Shown here: piece by piece, positions 48,400 to 61,430 of the stretch | Numbering within the stretch: the first letter of the stretch is position 1 | Layout: the number at the start of each line of letters is the position of its first letter | Assembly: GCA_050084515.1 (NCBI GenBank) | Contig: CM114272.1 | Coordinates: 48,174,001 to 48,238,000, forward strand | Reading direction: 5' to 3' | DNA length: 64,000 nucleotides | Source: Blasia pusilla | Taxonomy: Eukaryota; Marchantiophyta; Marchantiopsida; Blasiales | The notes under the pieces: generated by a model | Database searches by the model: none | What the model saw: the letters and a program-made list of their open reading frames with translations, nothing else | What the model was told of the DNA's origin: nothing | Program-made: the position numbers and the translations under genes

Positions 48400-48470
48400 G
48401 GCTGAGTCGTGGAGTCCGGGCCAAATGGGCCGGGTTCGAGCCCCACTTGGAGTAGAAATATGTTTCATGC
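48400..48470 (+). repeat. Pol III B-box-containing tRNA-like stretch
   Basis: GGGTTCGAGCCCCA (about 48427) is a near-consensus B box, preceded by a small GGCC-AAATG-GGCC hairpin. A full cloverleaf with matching acceptor stem could not be drawn. Likely a SINE or decayed tRNA-derived sequence. Confidence 0.35.
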
Positions 48471-48675
48471 TTTCCCGTCCTCTAGCGGCCCTGGTAGACA
48501 ATAAAGGTCACCCACGTAACCTGCACGCGGCAAAACGCGACAGTCACGTTTTGCCGCGGGCTGACTCACCTGTCAGCCCGCGGGTGGCCGAGTTTTCATG
48601 GGGATCCGCAAAGTGGTACGAACCAATGAAATCTGGTACAAACCATGCATCGTTCTAAATGAGGGAAATATCCAG

Positions 48676-48707
48676 ACGCGAAACACTACAAACGCGAAAC
48701 ACTACAA
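48676..48707. repeat. Two tandem copies of a 16-bp unit
   Basis: ACGCGAAACACTACAA twice in a row, exact. It lies in a GC-rich island (48390-49130) with no gene that I can support. Confidence 0.9.
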
Positions 48708-49130
48708 ACGACACCGACACCTGTAGATCGTCCCGATCCCGCAATTACTTACTAAATCTCTGCCCCTAGCGGTCGTCGTGGTGATCACCTTCTCCCACTC
48801 GAGAACAAATCAAAATTGAGAGACCCGCGGCCCTCAAACGGCAGAGGCCGTTCACAATTCTCCAAAATGTTCTGGCCAAGCCAAGCTTCGCGTCCGTAAA
48901 CCGACACACCAGAAACACGAGGCGCTTTGTGAGCGTTGGCGACACGATAACTCTTCTCTCTTTGAGCTCCACACATGAACGCACTCCGAGCGGATGCTTG
49001 ATCGATTGAGATGGAGAGAACGAATGGTTGAATGCTTCTGAGAGGAGGGGCTGCTTGGGCTTTTGTAGTCCCGCGGGTAGTTGAGGGATGAACGTAGGGG
49101 TTCCAGAGGACGAAACCTCGATTGTGAAGC

Positions 49131-52100
49131 TGGGAAGAAAGAGCTTACAAGTTCAAGTGTTCAATCAGAAGTTGGAAATCAAGATCTTAATTTCTTTGAA
49201 TAAATATTGCCTCTCAATCCAACTAACATATTTACAAATTCCATGTTAACTTTCTCTTCTCGAATCCTTAAGTTCCACACGACGAGTTTGTGATCTTCAG
49301 TACTCCGGACTTTAATGCATCACCTAAGCATTACTTCGGTTGCATGTGAACGACACATACTTTTCAAAAAAAAAAATTTTTCTAAGACTACGAGGAAGTC
49401 TAGAACGTGTAGTAAACCAGGGGATACCTTCTTGCTGAATTTTGTAGCCTTGAACATAATTTTGCTGAACAAGGACAAGCTGACAGTTCCGGAGCTATGG
49501 CAGGCTCATTTCACCGAATCACTATGGAAAACTATGAGACTTCAACGTGGGTTGATAAATTCTCCTCTAGAGATCCTGAAGGTACCCCAATAGTGACTCA
49601 AGAGACTTACCATCCTCCATAGTCTCCACAACGACTTTACATTTGAATTTGCAAGCGCCAATTTATGCTCACATCCCCTCCTCCCCATTCCCACTCACAT
49701 AAAAGTCTCTAACTTCCAAAAGCTCTCTCTCCCACACACAAATCCATAGGCTGAACGCTGCTATGAGCTGTAAATATTGTGCGTTGTGTCATCAAGGAGG
49801 GACCAATCTAGGTTCTGCAACAGTCGATCACAGACTCTCGGTGATTGCAATACGCCAGTGTGAATAGAGTGATTCACGTACGCTCACAGATGCAAGTGAA
49901 TTCACGCGGAAGCTAAGACGACAAAATCACTCTATTCCCTTCAGAGTTAGGGAGTTCACATGTGTCTTAATACGGCTGGCCACTTCAAAGAGTTTCCTCT
50001 TTTATTTTTGAACTGACAAGTGTTCCATTTAAATCAGAAAAAACTTGATTCATTTAGGAATAAGCCGATGGAAAAACTTTCATATAGAAGTCCTCCGTTC
50101 AAATAGAAGCCCAAAGAAGGTTTCTAATAGATTTGATTTTGATTTTCTTAAAACTTTTTCTACTAAGCTACCATTTCATATGAATATTTATGGAGGGCTT
50201 CACTTCTTTGGGAAATTTTTTTCCAAAAAAGGTAAACCCCCCTTCCTCGCATTATAGTATAGATTTGTGCAAGTGAATAACTTACCTTCCATTTTGATAT
50301 AAGATTTTGCATAAATTTGCCACAATATCCTAGCCTACATTACATATCTTTACCTAAGAACAACTTGTGTATAAATAATGTTCAAACATGTTATTAAATT
50401 CAAGATTAACTTATCTATAAACAATAATGCAATTTTGCAACTTGCCACCCAGTTTAATAAATGACTTTGCAAAATTTTATCCCAATCCTTTGGTTTGCAA
50501 GATACATTATTACGTAACAACTTATTAAGTGCGAAAAATATTCAAGGACACGCTATATACATAGAAGGAATATAAATTATTGATTACTTGCCACGAGATA
50601 TCCCATGAAATATTTGACATATAAGATGCTTTATGAAGCTAATTACGGGCGTACATACAAATATAATATTAAGACATTGTCAAGGAGTTTAGAGCAATTG
50701 TGCGAGAGTGTGCATATTTTTTTCTAGATTCTTTAGTTGAATACGTTGGAAGTAAAAGTGTTTTTGAATCATTCATATAGATTTTTCACCTTCCTTATAT
50801 AATTTATAGTTCAATATATATGAGATAAAAGTGTGTGAATCATTCACACTATCTTGTTGTGAATGTGTAATATATTTGACGGAATGATCTTTGATATGTA
50901 ATTTTGTATGATCTTTAACACATTAGAAATAAAGAATGTAAAGTGAAAAATCCAACAGCCAACTAATTATCCTCCTACTCACCTAGGTCACATATCCTCA
51001 AAACTCAATCTTTTGTATCTATGAGTACTTATTGTATTAGTGGCGTCTGTCACTATTTAGAGATGGTAATTCCTCCATAAGTATTAGAAAGTAGAGGGAT
51101 GCTAACTTATACGAGGCCAAACAAATTTTCATCTTTATATATAGACTATTAGGTATATGGCTCAACTTGATCTTTCTTCTAAATTTGATTATTCGTCTAA
51201 ATCAAAATTATCTCAAATTTTGGAAATCCATTACGTGCCTCAAATATAACTAATCTCAATCCATTATGTCAATTATATTACGTGATTATGGCACGTAATG
51301 GAATTGACATTTACTATCATTTAATATAAATATGATATTATCTATATTAGTTGTTAAAATATAGTAAGAATAATTCCAAAATACAACTCATATTATTGGG
51401 TTGGGCTATATTGTATGAGTAGTTTCTCTACCAACCATATGACCATACACATGTAGCCTTAGTCAAAATATGCAAAATAAATGTCTTCCTCTTAAAAAAT
51501 GCTAGTTCGTACTTTTAAGGGGGAAATCAGAAATTTATTATCATATGAATGAATTGCAATTTTGAAATAAATTGATGGCCTTATCATGAATAAAGACGGT
51601 AAACAGGTCCTCCAAGATCATGCAATGAGATGTCAATACTTATAAATCTCAATAATTGCAACAGAAGAAAATATTGTGTCTTGAGAGTTTAGGCAAAGCC
51701 ACCACGAGAGTATCTCTACATTAAGATTTCATCTCAACAATATATGCACTTGTTAGTCATAGCTAACTCAAATTGCATATAGAGCATAATGATCGATCAT
51801 TACTTATTACGGATGTAACAAGCTTTACTAATTATTGCTTTGAAGTAATAGTATTTTTCTTACTTTGAAGCAAATGCTCTTATCCATCACCAGCCATCCT
51901 CGTGGATTAGAGGGAAAAGATTTTATGTGGGATGCTCTATGCGCTTTGACATGCCATTCTTGACCTAAAAAAATAGCATCAGCTTGCTACATCTGGATAA
52001 CCACTTCTGTCAATATTTTTTGAAATCTTTAAAACAAATATCACACGTCCACACCTTTGGTATTCTCGACTTACTAATACATGCACATTCAACCTCCATT

Positions 52101-54780
52101 TTTTGTGAATTTTCCATAGTCAAATAAGAAAAGGCACATTCTCATTACCATCCATCTACAAAGTGCAAGAGTTCAATTGTTTACTAAAGAATTAGGTAGT
52201 ATTGGACGAGAATGTTAGAATATAACGTGGCTCTCAAAAAGATTTGCAAATATGTGTAAAATTGTGCTCATGCCACAGTAAACAAGTAACCAACTTAAAA
52301 AAATACCAATCCTGCAAGATTAGTATTATGGATAAAAGGAGCAAGAAGTTGAAGAGAAAAGATGAAGAAGAAAGTTCACAGCAAATATCTTCTGCCACAT
52401 TCATGGTCGATATTCAACTTACCCAAGTATTTATGTTCTCGAATAAATACATTTCAAAGTTGCTCAACTTTGATAGTATATTCCATAGTAGGGGGAAGAA
52501 TATCAATTGATTCCTAAGATAAACCTAGCTCCAATTCATATCCTAAGGGGTTCCTTGACATGCATAAATAAGTTGGGTACAATGTAAGCTCAAGCAAGGG
52601 GGGATAACAGTAATGAGTATGATGGATATGACACGAAGGTTTGCCTTGCTACACTCGATACATTGATTTAACTTGATACAATAAGAATGCTGATGAAACT
52701 ACTATTGTAAGAAGTTCCAAAAGAAAGTGATATTCATCTCATATGATGGGTTGACTTTCGTCGGCTAGGTAGATGAAAAATAGTTGAGAAGATAACATTA
52801 GAGCGCAAGAGGATGATGCCGCAACATTCCTATGGTGTGAACAACTTGAAAGAACGAAGAATGTAGCCATCCATAACAACAAAGTGTCGACACAATCCCT
52901 CCAATTAGCGATTTCTTGAAATTTGCGAGTCCTTAGTTGTTCCTTCTTTTTTGGTCATTCAAATCCTATTTCCAACACCCTCGTCTTGAAAATCAACTAT
53001 TGCCTAATGCAACTAAAACATCCATATTTGACTTCAAGAGTGAAATTCATGAATCTGGCCTTTTTAAAGTGACTTTCAATTCAAGCACATAAGAACGTTG
53101 TCGATCGTTGAGAACTCATTGATAAACTTACCACAAGTAGGGCTCATGAAGAAACTTCAAATATCATCATAAATAGTTGGTGCCCATACCATGCATGAGT
53201 TAATGATGAGTACATCCCTGCCTATAAATTAGTTGGATGGAACTAACTAATTGGAAGGGATTGGTGTCACAATAAGAAACCACCCTAGAAGACATGTGTC
53301 GAACATGAAAGCTATTGTTTATGAGAGGGTTGTTGCGCATTGTAATATAGACAGGAGTGGCAACCATGAAAATAGGAAGACTAATGGGCACTCGTAATGG
53401 AATATCTAAAATAAACGGAATTGCATTATGTACTCTACGAGGATTAACTCTCATCCTTGCTAGCGTGCAATATCCAAATCCCTAAGCACGAAAAAACATG
53501 GGACCACTTAGGATAAACAAGTGTTTGGTCGCAACCTAAAGTTCTTAACAACCATACGAGTTGTAGTACATCAAGACACACTTCCCTCCTCCCTTTCTAT
53601 TACTTTTTGCTATTTCCATTCTAAATCGGTTCTTGATTACTCCTTATTCATAATCGAGAGGTAGCATAATCGCAAGCGCTTACACCTTGTTTTTCAAGGG
53701 CACAAAACTCACACAAAATCGTATTCACATATTGCATTTATAGTCGTTAGATCAGGAAGATACCGGATATTGGGGTGGTCCCAATGACCTTGGGCGCATG
53801 GGATCAAGTCCTTAAGGCAAGACACATGACACTTTAACGGCCTACTATGAAGTTGTGCAAAAGTCGCCAACACAAACGTGATTTTGAGTAAAACTACTAT
53901 TAGTTGAGAATGGACTTTCAATTGACATGGTCAATAGAGGCCCTCCCAAATTGGAGGAATTCTAGTAGTGATGATTAAGGCCACTACTAATGGTGCATAA
54001 TTTCCACGATTAATGATGACACGTCGCCATAGAGCAAAGAGAGCAAGCAAGAGTGTATAGTTAGAATTGAGCAATGTTATGAAAACTATACCCCATAAGT
54101 AATGGAGAAAAAATTAGTAGCAAGGATTAATAAGGGATGGGCTAGTTTACGAGAGTGAAATGTGTCCATTTAACAAAAAGAAAGATTCCACCCATGCTGG
54201 AGGGTGGAAGTATAGTTTCGACATGAATGGAAGGCCAAGAAGCTCAGGGAATATCTTAAAATTTTTAGTTCCAAGCCTCTTGGGGGTAGAAGTTGAGTTT
54301 CAATGGATTCCTATCTTTAAAAAAACTTGTCTTGAAAGAAAGTGAAGGTAAAATATTTCTAAAACTCATCAAAACAAAACTCTCCTAAGAAGGGAGCTTT
54401 AAATTTTGACTATTATTGGGGTAGGGAGTTTTCATTTTAAGATAAAAGTGGAACTAAATAACGGTTCACAAAGTCGTTCCATTCTTGTGTGTTTCGAACT
54501 TCTTTACCATCTTTTTCAATGTTTATTCCTCCGAACTTTCATTTCTTCATTTTGTTTCTTTTAACCCTAAACGTTTCAAATTGGCCATCTTACCCGTTTG
54601 TAAGGTTTTCACACATTGACGCTTAACATTATTCAAACGCTTCCACATTCAAGATAAAGATGACCCTTCAAAACAAATAAAGACGACAAATGAAAGGACC
54701 AAAACCACCAAAACCAATTGGCGAGCAAACAACGTTCATTGGCCCACATCTCCTGTGTTCCAAAGTAAAGAGCAAACCCT
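49131..54780. other. AT-rich gene-free region
   Basis: 5.6 kb with only short, unlinked open frames that lack recognisable motifs. No paired terminal repeats seen. Composition (few CpG, many TG/CA) fits ancient methylated repeats. Confidence 0.55.
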
Positions 54781-55549
54781 AGGATAGCCATGTCCACCGC
54801 CAGTTACCACAGTTGCCTTCCGTTGCTTATTTCAATTCGATCTCATGCTCCCGATGAGGGCATGCGTCTCGAAAATTCGACACATGGGAAAAAATTCCAC
54901 GGGGCCATGTGTGCAGTCAGGTCATTGAACTTGCTGCGGTGGATTCTTTCATCTGAAACCGCAATTACATGAACACACAGCCCCGCTAGACGTCATAATC
55001 AGCAATTGACATACGAATGCTGAAGCTGATGGGTTGGTACAGCATGAACTCGAATAGAACTGATGCGAGTCGAGTCCAATAGTTGATTTTATTCCTCCAC
55101 AATGGTTTTGGAAAGACACATGATCCAAGGCGACTCCCCTTCCCAGCTTCCGGAGACAAATACATTCATGGCTCACAAATCCTTTGACAAGGATTTTACA
55201 TTATACCAAATATATGGTCTGTCAAAGCCAGTGACGGCATTTCAGCCAAAAAACGACCGAATCCTTCATATCCAGCAATCCCCTCTTCCGGTTATACATC
55301 ATCACATTACTCCATCCAAACCCATAAAGAATTTACAGGAGTGATCAACATTGGTTAGTTCAAAAGCAGACCATCTCTGCCAGAATTTACACGACGGACA
55401 GATCTATTGCAGTTCAGTGTGACAAGCCCTGTGAGATCTGGGAAATTCCACAAACTCTTCCAAAAACCTAGTCACACAATAAATTGAAGGAATGAAAAAA
55501 CTTTGAGAAGAGGCCAAGCTGCAATTGATAGCCCCAATACACAGCGCTA
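54781..55549 (-). other. PSB28 downstream region
   Basis: Immediately 3' of the PSB28 stop (TAG at 55550-55552). It probably holds the 3' UTR and polyadenylation site, but no unambiguous AATAAA on the minus strand was fixed. No other gene seen. Confidence 0.4.
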
Positions 55550-56723
55550 CTATTTCTTGACGAATCCCAGCTCATTCTCCTCCGCGTAGCGTTCCATGAA
55601 ACGCATGAACCGGTCCCACTCCCGGATGTTCCGCATTACATATCGGGCTTCTATCTTGACTGGTTTGCCATTGGCGAATTTAGCACTGACGTCAACTGAT
55701 GAGAGCGTACCTTCCTCATCTATCATGTACAGACCCGTAATGTCACCCAACTCTCTAGACGAATCGAAGACCGATGGCTGATCGAACTCAAAATTGGCAA
55801 CACCGTTCGTTAGGTCCCTCGATCTGGTGAGCTTCACGACTGGGACGGTTTGTTCATTGATGCCCCTAATGAATTGAATGACAGGTCTGGCACCCATGGC
55901 AACCACTGCCTTTGAGCCTGACCCGCTGCTTTTGGAGACTCTCCATACGGCTGCGGTGAGCTGATTAATATCCCCACCAACAGAACTTCTCACACTGCGA
56001 CAGACTCCATTTCCTAAAAACGAGGTAGGACCTGCCACGTATACAGGGAAAATATCAGATAACACTAATAATGAACGAAACCTCGCACAGATGTGCATCA
56101 CATTCCCTGAGCACTCTATCAGGATTGACTCCCTCTGTAAATGGAGTTGGTCAGAACCAGCTATGTCCACCCTCGCAATCCCGGAAAAGGATGGCGTAGT
56201 CAAAAGGAAACCTACTAGATTGACGATGAATGCCAAATTATTAATTCGGGAACGACCAATTGCTGAGACTCCAAACTACTTCTCGAGCAACCGAAGGGCA
56301 TTAAAGGGCGGCCAGGAGAGGACCCGGGGCAAACGCAATCTTCATGACTTGGAACAAGTTTCATGTCTTCGAAGAGTGATGCAATCTTGCTCGAACTTCT
56401 TGCCACTTCCGAACGAGGCAGAATCTATATGTCTATCAAAATATAACCCGGAAAACACTCGCTAACAAAACTGATGCCAGAATGTTCCAAACTGCGCAGT
56501 ACAGACGTCATCACTTGCAAAGACACTCCAGATCTCGCGTGATTTGGCAGAGATTCATTCTTAATTCCAAGAAGTTCCAGAAGAAGTCGTAACCTGCGCT
56601 ACACCATGCTGAGGGTGAAGAAACGCGATACGGTCGCTGCTCTTGAGGGGACCTTCGCTGCGAGATCGGGGAAGCAGCACAAGTAGCGCAGGGCACTGAG
56701 AGCTGCGACAAGGTGACCGCCAT
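55550..56723 (-). CDS. PSB28: Photosystem II assembly protein PSB28, chloroplast precursor
   Basis: Two exons: 56594-56723 (43 codons plus one base) and 55550-56031, giving 203 residues. Donor GCAG/GTTACG and acceptor GTGGCAG/GTCC join in phase to read WCSAGPTSFLGNG. Exon 1 (MAVTLSQLSVPCATCAASP) and the start of exon 2 are rich in Ser, Ala and Arg with few acids, as in plastid transit peptides. The mature part has ARPVIQFIRGINEQTVPVVK, FDQPSVFDS, GDITGLYMIDEEG and EWDRFMRFMERYAEENELGF, the PSB28 core. PSB28 binds CP47-containing assembly intermediates on the thylakoid stroma side and protects them during photosystem II assembly (family knowledge). The length is normal and no lesion is seen, so the gene is probably functional. 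Confidence 0.95.
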
Positions 56724-56745
56724 TCTCTCTCTCTCTCTCTCTCTC
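56724..56745 (-). promoter_or_regulatory. GA microsatellite in the PSB28 leader, touching the start codon
   Basis: On the coding strand, 11 GA units end directly at the ATG. An upstream in-frame ATG at 56747 would read through the repeat as MRERERER. I chose the downstream ATG because an Arg/Glu run does not suit a transit peptide start. Confidence 0.8.
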
Positions 56746-57300
56746 AATATCTCTTTCTCCTTCTGACGGGTCTCTCTGGCGCCTATCCGACGGCTCCACG
56801 ATTCACTCCTCCGAGGCAGCGCGACTCATTCCCCGCTCTTCTCGCAGCGGATGAAATGCAAGAATGCACTTCGCCTCCTCTCCGGCCGAATCCACTCTCA
56901 GCCCTCGGCCTTTCCGGAGCGCCTAACGAGTCCCGCCACCACCATCGCCATAGCTTTCCATCGTCCCCGAATTCACCCGCGCCGGGCTCCGAGAGTCGAT
57001 CTCGATGCGTGGGAACGGGAGGGCCCGGGCGATCGATCGCGTCGCGCGAGTGGCAATCGCTTTCCAGACAGGTCTGCAGAGCGGAGGGCAGCAGGTGAGA
57101 ATCCTCAAACGGATAAGGCGGCCATGGAACTGCGCGAGCGACGGAGCTCTCCGGCTCCGTGTTCCCTCCGTGGCCAAACACGATCACCTCAAGCCGTTAC
57201 ATCTCCCTTTTCGAAGTCCACGGAGAGTCTCGTTAACTCCGTTCCGTGTATTATTGCGAGTCACTACTTAACATGCCCAAAATATAAGTTAATCAAAATA
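56746..57300. promoter_or_regulatory. GC-rich PSB28 upstream region
   Basis: CpG-rich block upstream of PSB28. Long overlapping open frames on both strands lack similarity to anything I know and probably reflect base composition. It likely includes the promoter; no TATA box assigned. Confidence 0.45.
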
Positions 57301-58619
57301 TTAGAAAAAAAGTCATGCTATCTTATCTTCTATATAATTAATTTTATTTGTGAGATCTTATAGTTTAGACTTAGATGACCGTAATAAATTCTAGTTTAAA
57401 TCTTCATTGACCATACACATTTATAATATACCTGTATATTCTAGGTATGTACTAAATCTCCGAATGTGTTTTATTTGCTTGGCATGTTGCATCGACTACT
57501 TCGTATGTATGAGCATTGTGATACATACTCCCCGACCAACAAATATCTTGACTCCAAGATCGATTAAGTTCAAAAAAAAGTCAATTCAATTTTGTCTCAA
57601 CGTTTAATGAGTATAAATGGAATGTTCCATTAGGATTCCATATTAAATCTTAACTCTTCGACTATCTTGCCCATCCTTTAATTGCATCTCGGCAAGAAAC
57701 TTATATTTGAGTTACTTTTTCCCACTGCCTCAATAACAAAGTCATACAATACATTTTCTTCAAAGAAATGAATATGAGAATTATTCATAAGTGCGATTCT
57801 CTTAATTAAGCCAAAGGGACTCAAACAAGGTTGCATACGAACGTAGTCCGTGTGCGCACACATGTCTCTGTCCGTGGACTTACTTCCATCCTATGGAATA
57901 ACTTTTCCATATGGGCCCCACCTTTCCCTTCTTTCTCATCCCCCCACTTGTCTTCGTGTTCCATATTCTCTCGTTTCTTCCTCTCTCCACCTCTATTCCT
58001 CCTACGCCCCTTAGTAGCCCTACTTGCCGTTGCCCTTGCCTTCCATCATGAAATATAAGTGAAGATCCCACTTCTTGCAATTCATGTTCATGGACATGGC
58101 CAAACTTTTCTATCCTTATATCCGTTCGTGCAACTATGGGCTCGAACCACATTTGGTTAGAACTCATGTTTACTTAAGCCAAAAGGGTTCGTTACCATAC
58201 TTAGCTCTATAGCTTTCTCCTTCTTTGGATATTATGGGGTGAAAGCATCCTTCAAACCAATTTTTTCTCCCTTCTAGACTCAACTATCCAAGAAATCTCT
58301 TCCAAGTTTCCCAATGATGCTACACTACGCGATATAGGATTATAAAATAGTTTATCATACATCCATCGAAGGCTATGATCGGTTGCTCAAGCTACCTCAT
58401 TACATCCTCATTGATGTCATGCTAATGATCTATTACTATATTCCTTTTGTTGTCATATGTATCTCTTAAGCGTTACTCCCTTGTGCGCTTCTGATGTTAT
58501 ATCTTTTTTGGTCCGTTTTTGCTTGATTCCTAAACAACATTTCAATGGTTCTCTTAATTATTTCATTCCATGGTAATTTCATCAAAGGTTCCTAAGTTAA
58601 AGTATATATTCCTATACGC
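57301..58619. other. AT-rich spacer without recognised features
   Basis: No coding sequence supported. A pyrimidine-rich stretch lies at about 57910-58030. Confidence 0.45.
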
Positions 58620-59200
58620 TTTTTATTGAATAAAAAGTTCTCTCTCATATTGACCGCTTCCTTTTGACACTAAGAAGTCATTTAAAAGTCTTTCCACTTG
58701 CATGTCATCAAAAATTGTTATACTTTAATACAAGATGCCTTCTTTCTTTATTTGAAAACTTTTCTACCTCTTAAATAGATTCCTTAAGCAAGGAAACATT
58801 AAACACTTGATGATATTGATACATATGAAGAGGTAATTGCAATTCATAAGATATCTTTTCAATCTTCCTAATGGTGGTATAAGGACCAATCCATCTAAGT
58901 GCTAGTTTTCTTACTTGTTTAGAAGGAAAATTATAATTCTAAATTTTGAACCATACACGATTGTCTACCTAATCTGGTTGATCTCATGTAATATAGTTCC
59001 ATGATCCTTATTCTAACACTTGGTTTACATGTTTGGGTTGTCATCTATTTGAGGATGGAACAATGCACTGGATCTTATATTAATAATATATTGATTAATC
59101 GAGTCCAAATTATAAGTAAAACGTGTATCTCTATCATGAACTACGTCCTTGAATAGTCCATGAAATATAAATACATCCATAAGAAATAAATAACATCATG
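58620..59200 (-). pseudogene. Ty3/Gypsy integrase and chromodomain-side relic
   Basis: Read on the minus strand from 59200 down: MDVFIFHGLFKDVVHDRDTR keeps the second catalytic Asp block (H-D-R-D-x-x-F); then SSALFHPQIDDNPNM corresponds to the S-x-x-x-H-P-Q-T-D-G-Q block, and KLALRWIGPYTTIRKI with YHQVFNVSLLKES to the integrase C-terminal GPY/F module. Beyond it (58620-58760) a faint chromodomain-like tail may follow. Many stops. It is a different family from the methyltransferase element. Confidence 0.8.
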
Positions 59201-61149
59201 CTTAGCAAAACCATACGACAAAACAATGAAAGCATACGACAAAATAGTAACGAGTTTGTAATTTAGTCCCTTCATTCAAAATGATTTTGAATGGGTTAGG
59301 GAAATGATTTCATTACTTAAGATTAACTAATGATTTAAATTAATATGTGTTATTTTGGTGAAAAAAGTGGAAGAGGAAGAGCATGTATTATTTAAAATTT
59401 TATGGAAGGATGGAATTATTTAGGGAAGTGTGTCATTATTTAAAATTTAATTGAGGAACGGGGTTTTTTACAATAATGGAATCTTATTACTTCTTTAAGA
59501 TTTAAGAAAGTGGAAATTATATTTGAACTTTTAAATTAAAAATAATAAATTATGTGCGCAAGCACGGATATGCTAACAACTTAAATTCATACAAAGGTGT
59601 TTTTGGAAAGCAACCTTTTCTTCTAGTTTGACATAAAAAAAGTATCCTCGATACATTTATGTTTCACTTGCGATAACTCAATTCCAATTTGCGTTTAGGT
59701 TCAAAGGGCTCGAATATCCATGTTTACGAGGATTTGTTTTTGTGGCATCTAGACATGCAACATTTATCCAAATGGAGTTGTAAGAGCATCATCTAAAATA
59801 GGCTTTTATCTTCTTTCGATGGATGTTAGTTTTTTTATTTAAATATTATTAAATAGAGTCTACTTGTGCGGACAATATGGAGATTTTTCCCCTTCCCAAT
59901 TTTTTTCCTCCCCAATGAAGAATTGAGTAGCCCTCTCACGGGAAGTCATCTTAAGCCCGTGATGGTCATGGCAACTCTTAGGTTTTTAATTTGGGTGGCT
60001 CTCGAGGTGCTCGTCTTGCCCTTGTGAGATGTTTCGTACAAATTTATGGTAATGTATCCTAATCACTTCAACTTATTATAGGGAGATTATCCAACACTAC
60101 ATACTTCTTTATTCCATTAACTCTCTATAGCTAAGAGCTGCATATAGCTCGACACATGAATATCCCCCTTCATATGCAATCTAAAGAATAAGCCCTATTT
60201 ATCAAGATTCATCTCTTTCGATTTCCTAAACCCCCTAAATTTGCATCCTCTGCTAATATGAACTAGCAATGCATTAAATTTCAACATTGGAAATGAAATT
60301 AGTAACAAAAGGATTTATGCAATAGAATTTGAAAATTTTCTTGGCTGGATATTTATAAGCATTTTTTGGGTCGATATTTGACTTGAAAATATGGTTTTGT
60401 TGGATTTTTTGGCAAGCACGCAAATGGAAAGCAAACCTTGCGTGAAACCCTTGGAAATAGAGTTATTTTGATAGTATTTGAGAATCTCTCTATTGATCAA
60501 TATCACGATGCATTTAAGTATACAACCATCTAGGGAGGTGGTTATTGACCATGCATTCACAACTTTCATTTTGGCAAGTACATATATCTACAATACACAA
60601 CACCAACAACATTAGACATATCACCATAGTTTTAGTTGATCAAGATTACATATGTAGTTAGGGATAGAGAGGCTATAAGTGACAATCTGGCCTCCCTTGT
60701 TGATAAATGTATACATCTAATTCTTTTAGAAATCTCTTTATATATTCTTGGAGGTTCTTGGTTTATTTATGAATTGCTATGCAAGTAGGGGTGACTAGTA
60801 TGCACAACTCATCTTTAGGAGCCTTGGGAGCTTTGAGAAGGATATACTTCAAGGAGAGTCTTGCATAAGCTTCTTTTCTACAGTTGAAACTATGAGCACA
60901 TGCTAGAGCAAAGTGCTAAAAATGATCTATCATACCATAATTCCCTTACTTGAGGGTAGGTTAGCTTGAAATTAATTTGGTGAATAAATTGTTGTCTAAT
61001 TGATTTTCAATGTGTGGCATTTCATGTGATGGTGTGTATTTTGATGTGATATTGTATGTATTATGTTTTTATTTTGTCCATGTGTGTTTCTGTGCCTATG
61101 TGTATATGGATGACATGGATAACAACAAGATGCATCATTTTTTTATGTA
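59201..61149. other. AT-rich gene-free region
   Basis: No gene or repeat structure recognised. Only short open frames. Confidence 0.5.
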
Positions 61150-61430
61150 GGAGGTTATATGTTTAAGAGTCCTCGTATTAGAGCATCATAACGATAATGT
61201 CTTGGGAGCTTATGTGCATAATATTTAGCCATGTTATCTTTCGAACAATTATGGGAGTGTTGATCTAAGTTTGACAAAGGCTCCTATATGCTTAAGATGT
61301 ATGTTATGTGGGTACTTCATGGAAGCAACCCTTATCCTAGTTTATAATGGACATTCAAGAGGATGGTGTTTATTGTATTTGAATCTATTTCTTAATTTGG
61401 TTCCTCCAAGACGTAATATTTATCTTACCA
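61150..61430 (+). pseudogene. Decayed copy of the Gypsy PHD-finger tail
   Basis: Colinear with 45665-45955 of the methyltransferase-bearing Gypsy: GAGTCCTC, then GTGCATAAT against GTGCGCAAT, then the finger LRCMLCGYFMEATLILVYNG against LRCMLCGSARGAATMLVCDG. Most differences are C-to-T or G-to-A, turning Cys to Tyr and Gln/Trp to stops. Several zinc ligands are lost. It shows that the family has amplified and decayed here before. Confidence 0.8.

Noticed and set aside
48400-48470. Possible tRNA gene with good B box
   Set aside because: No matching acceptor and anticodon stems could be drawn, so I list it only as tRNA-like.
56851-57363. 170-residue open frame upstream of PSB28 (+), with others overlapping
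   Set aside because: GC-rich DNA gives long frames on both strands, and no motif or splice-supported structure was seen.
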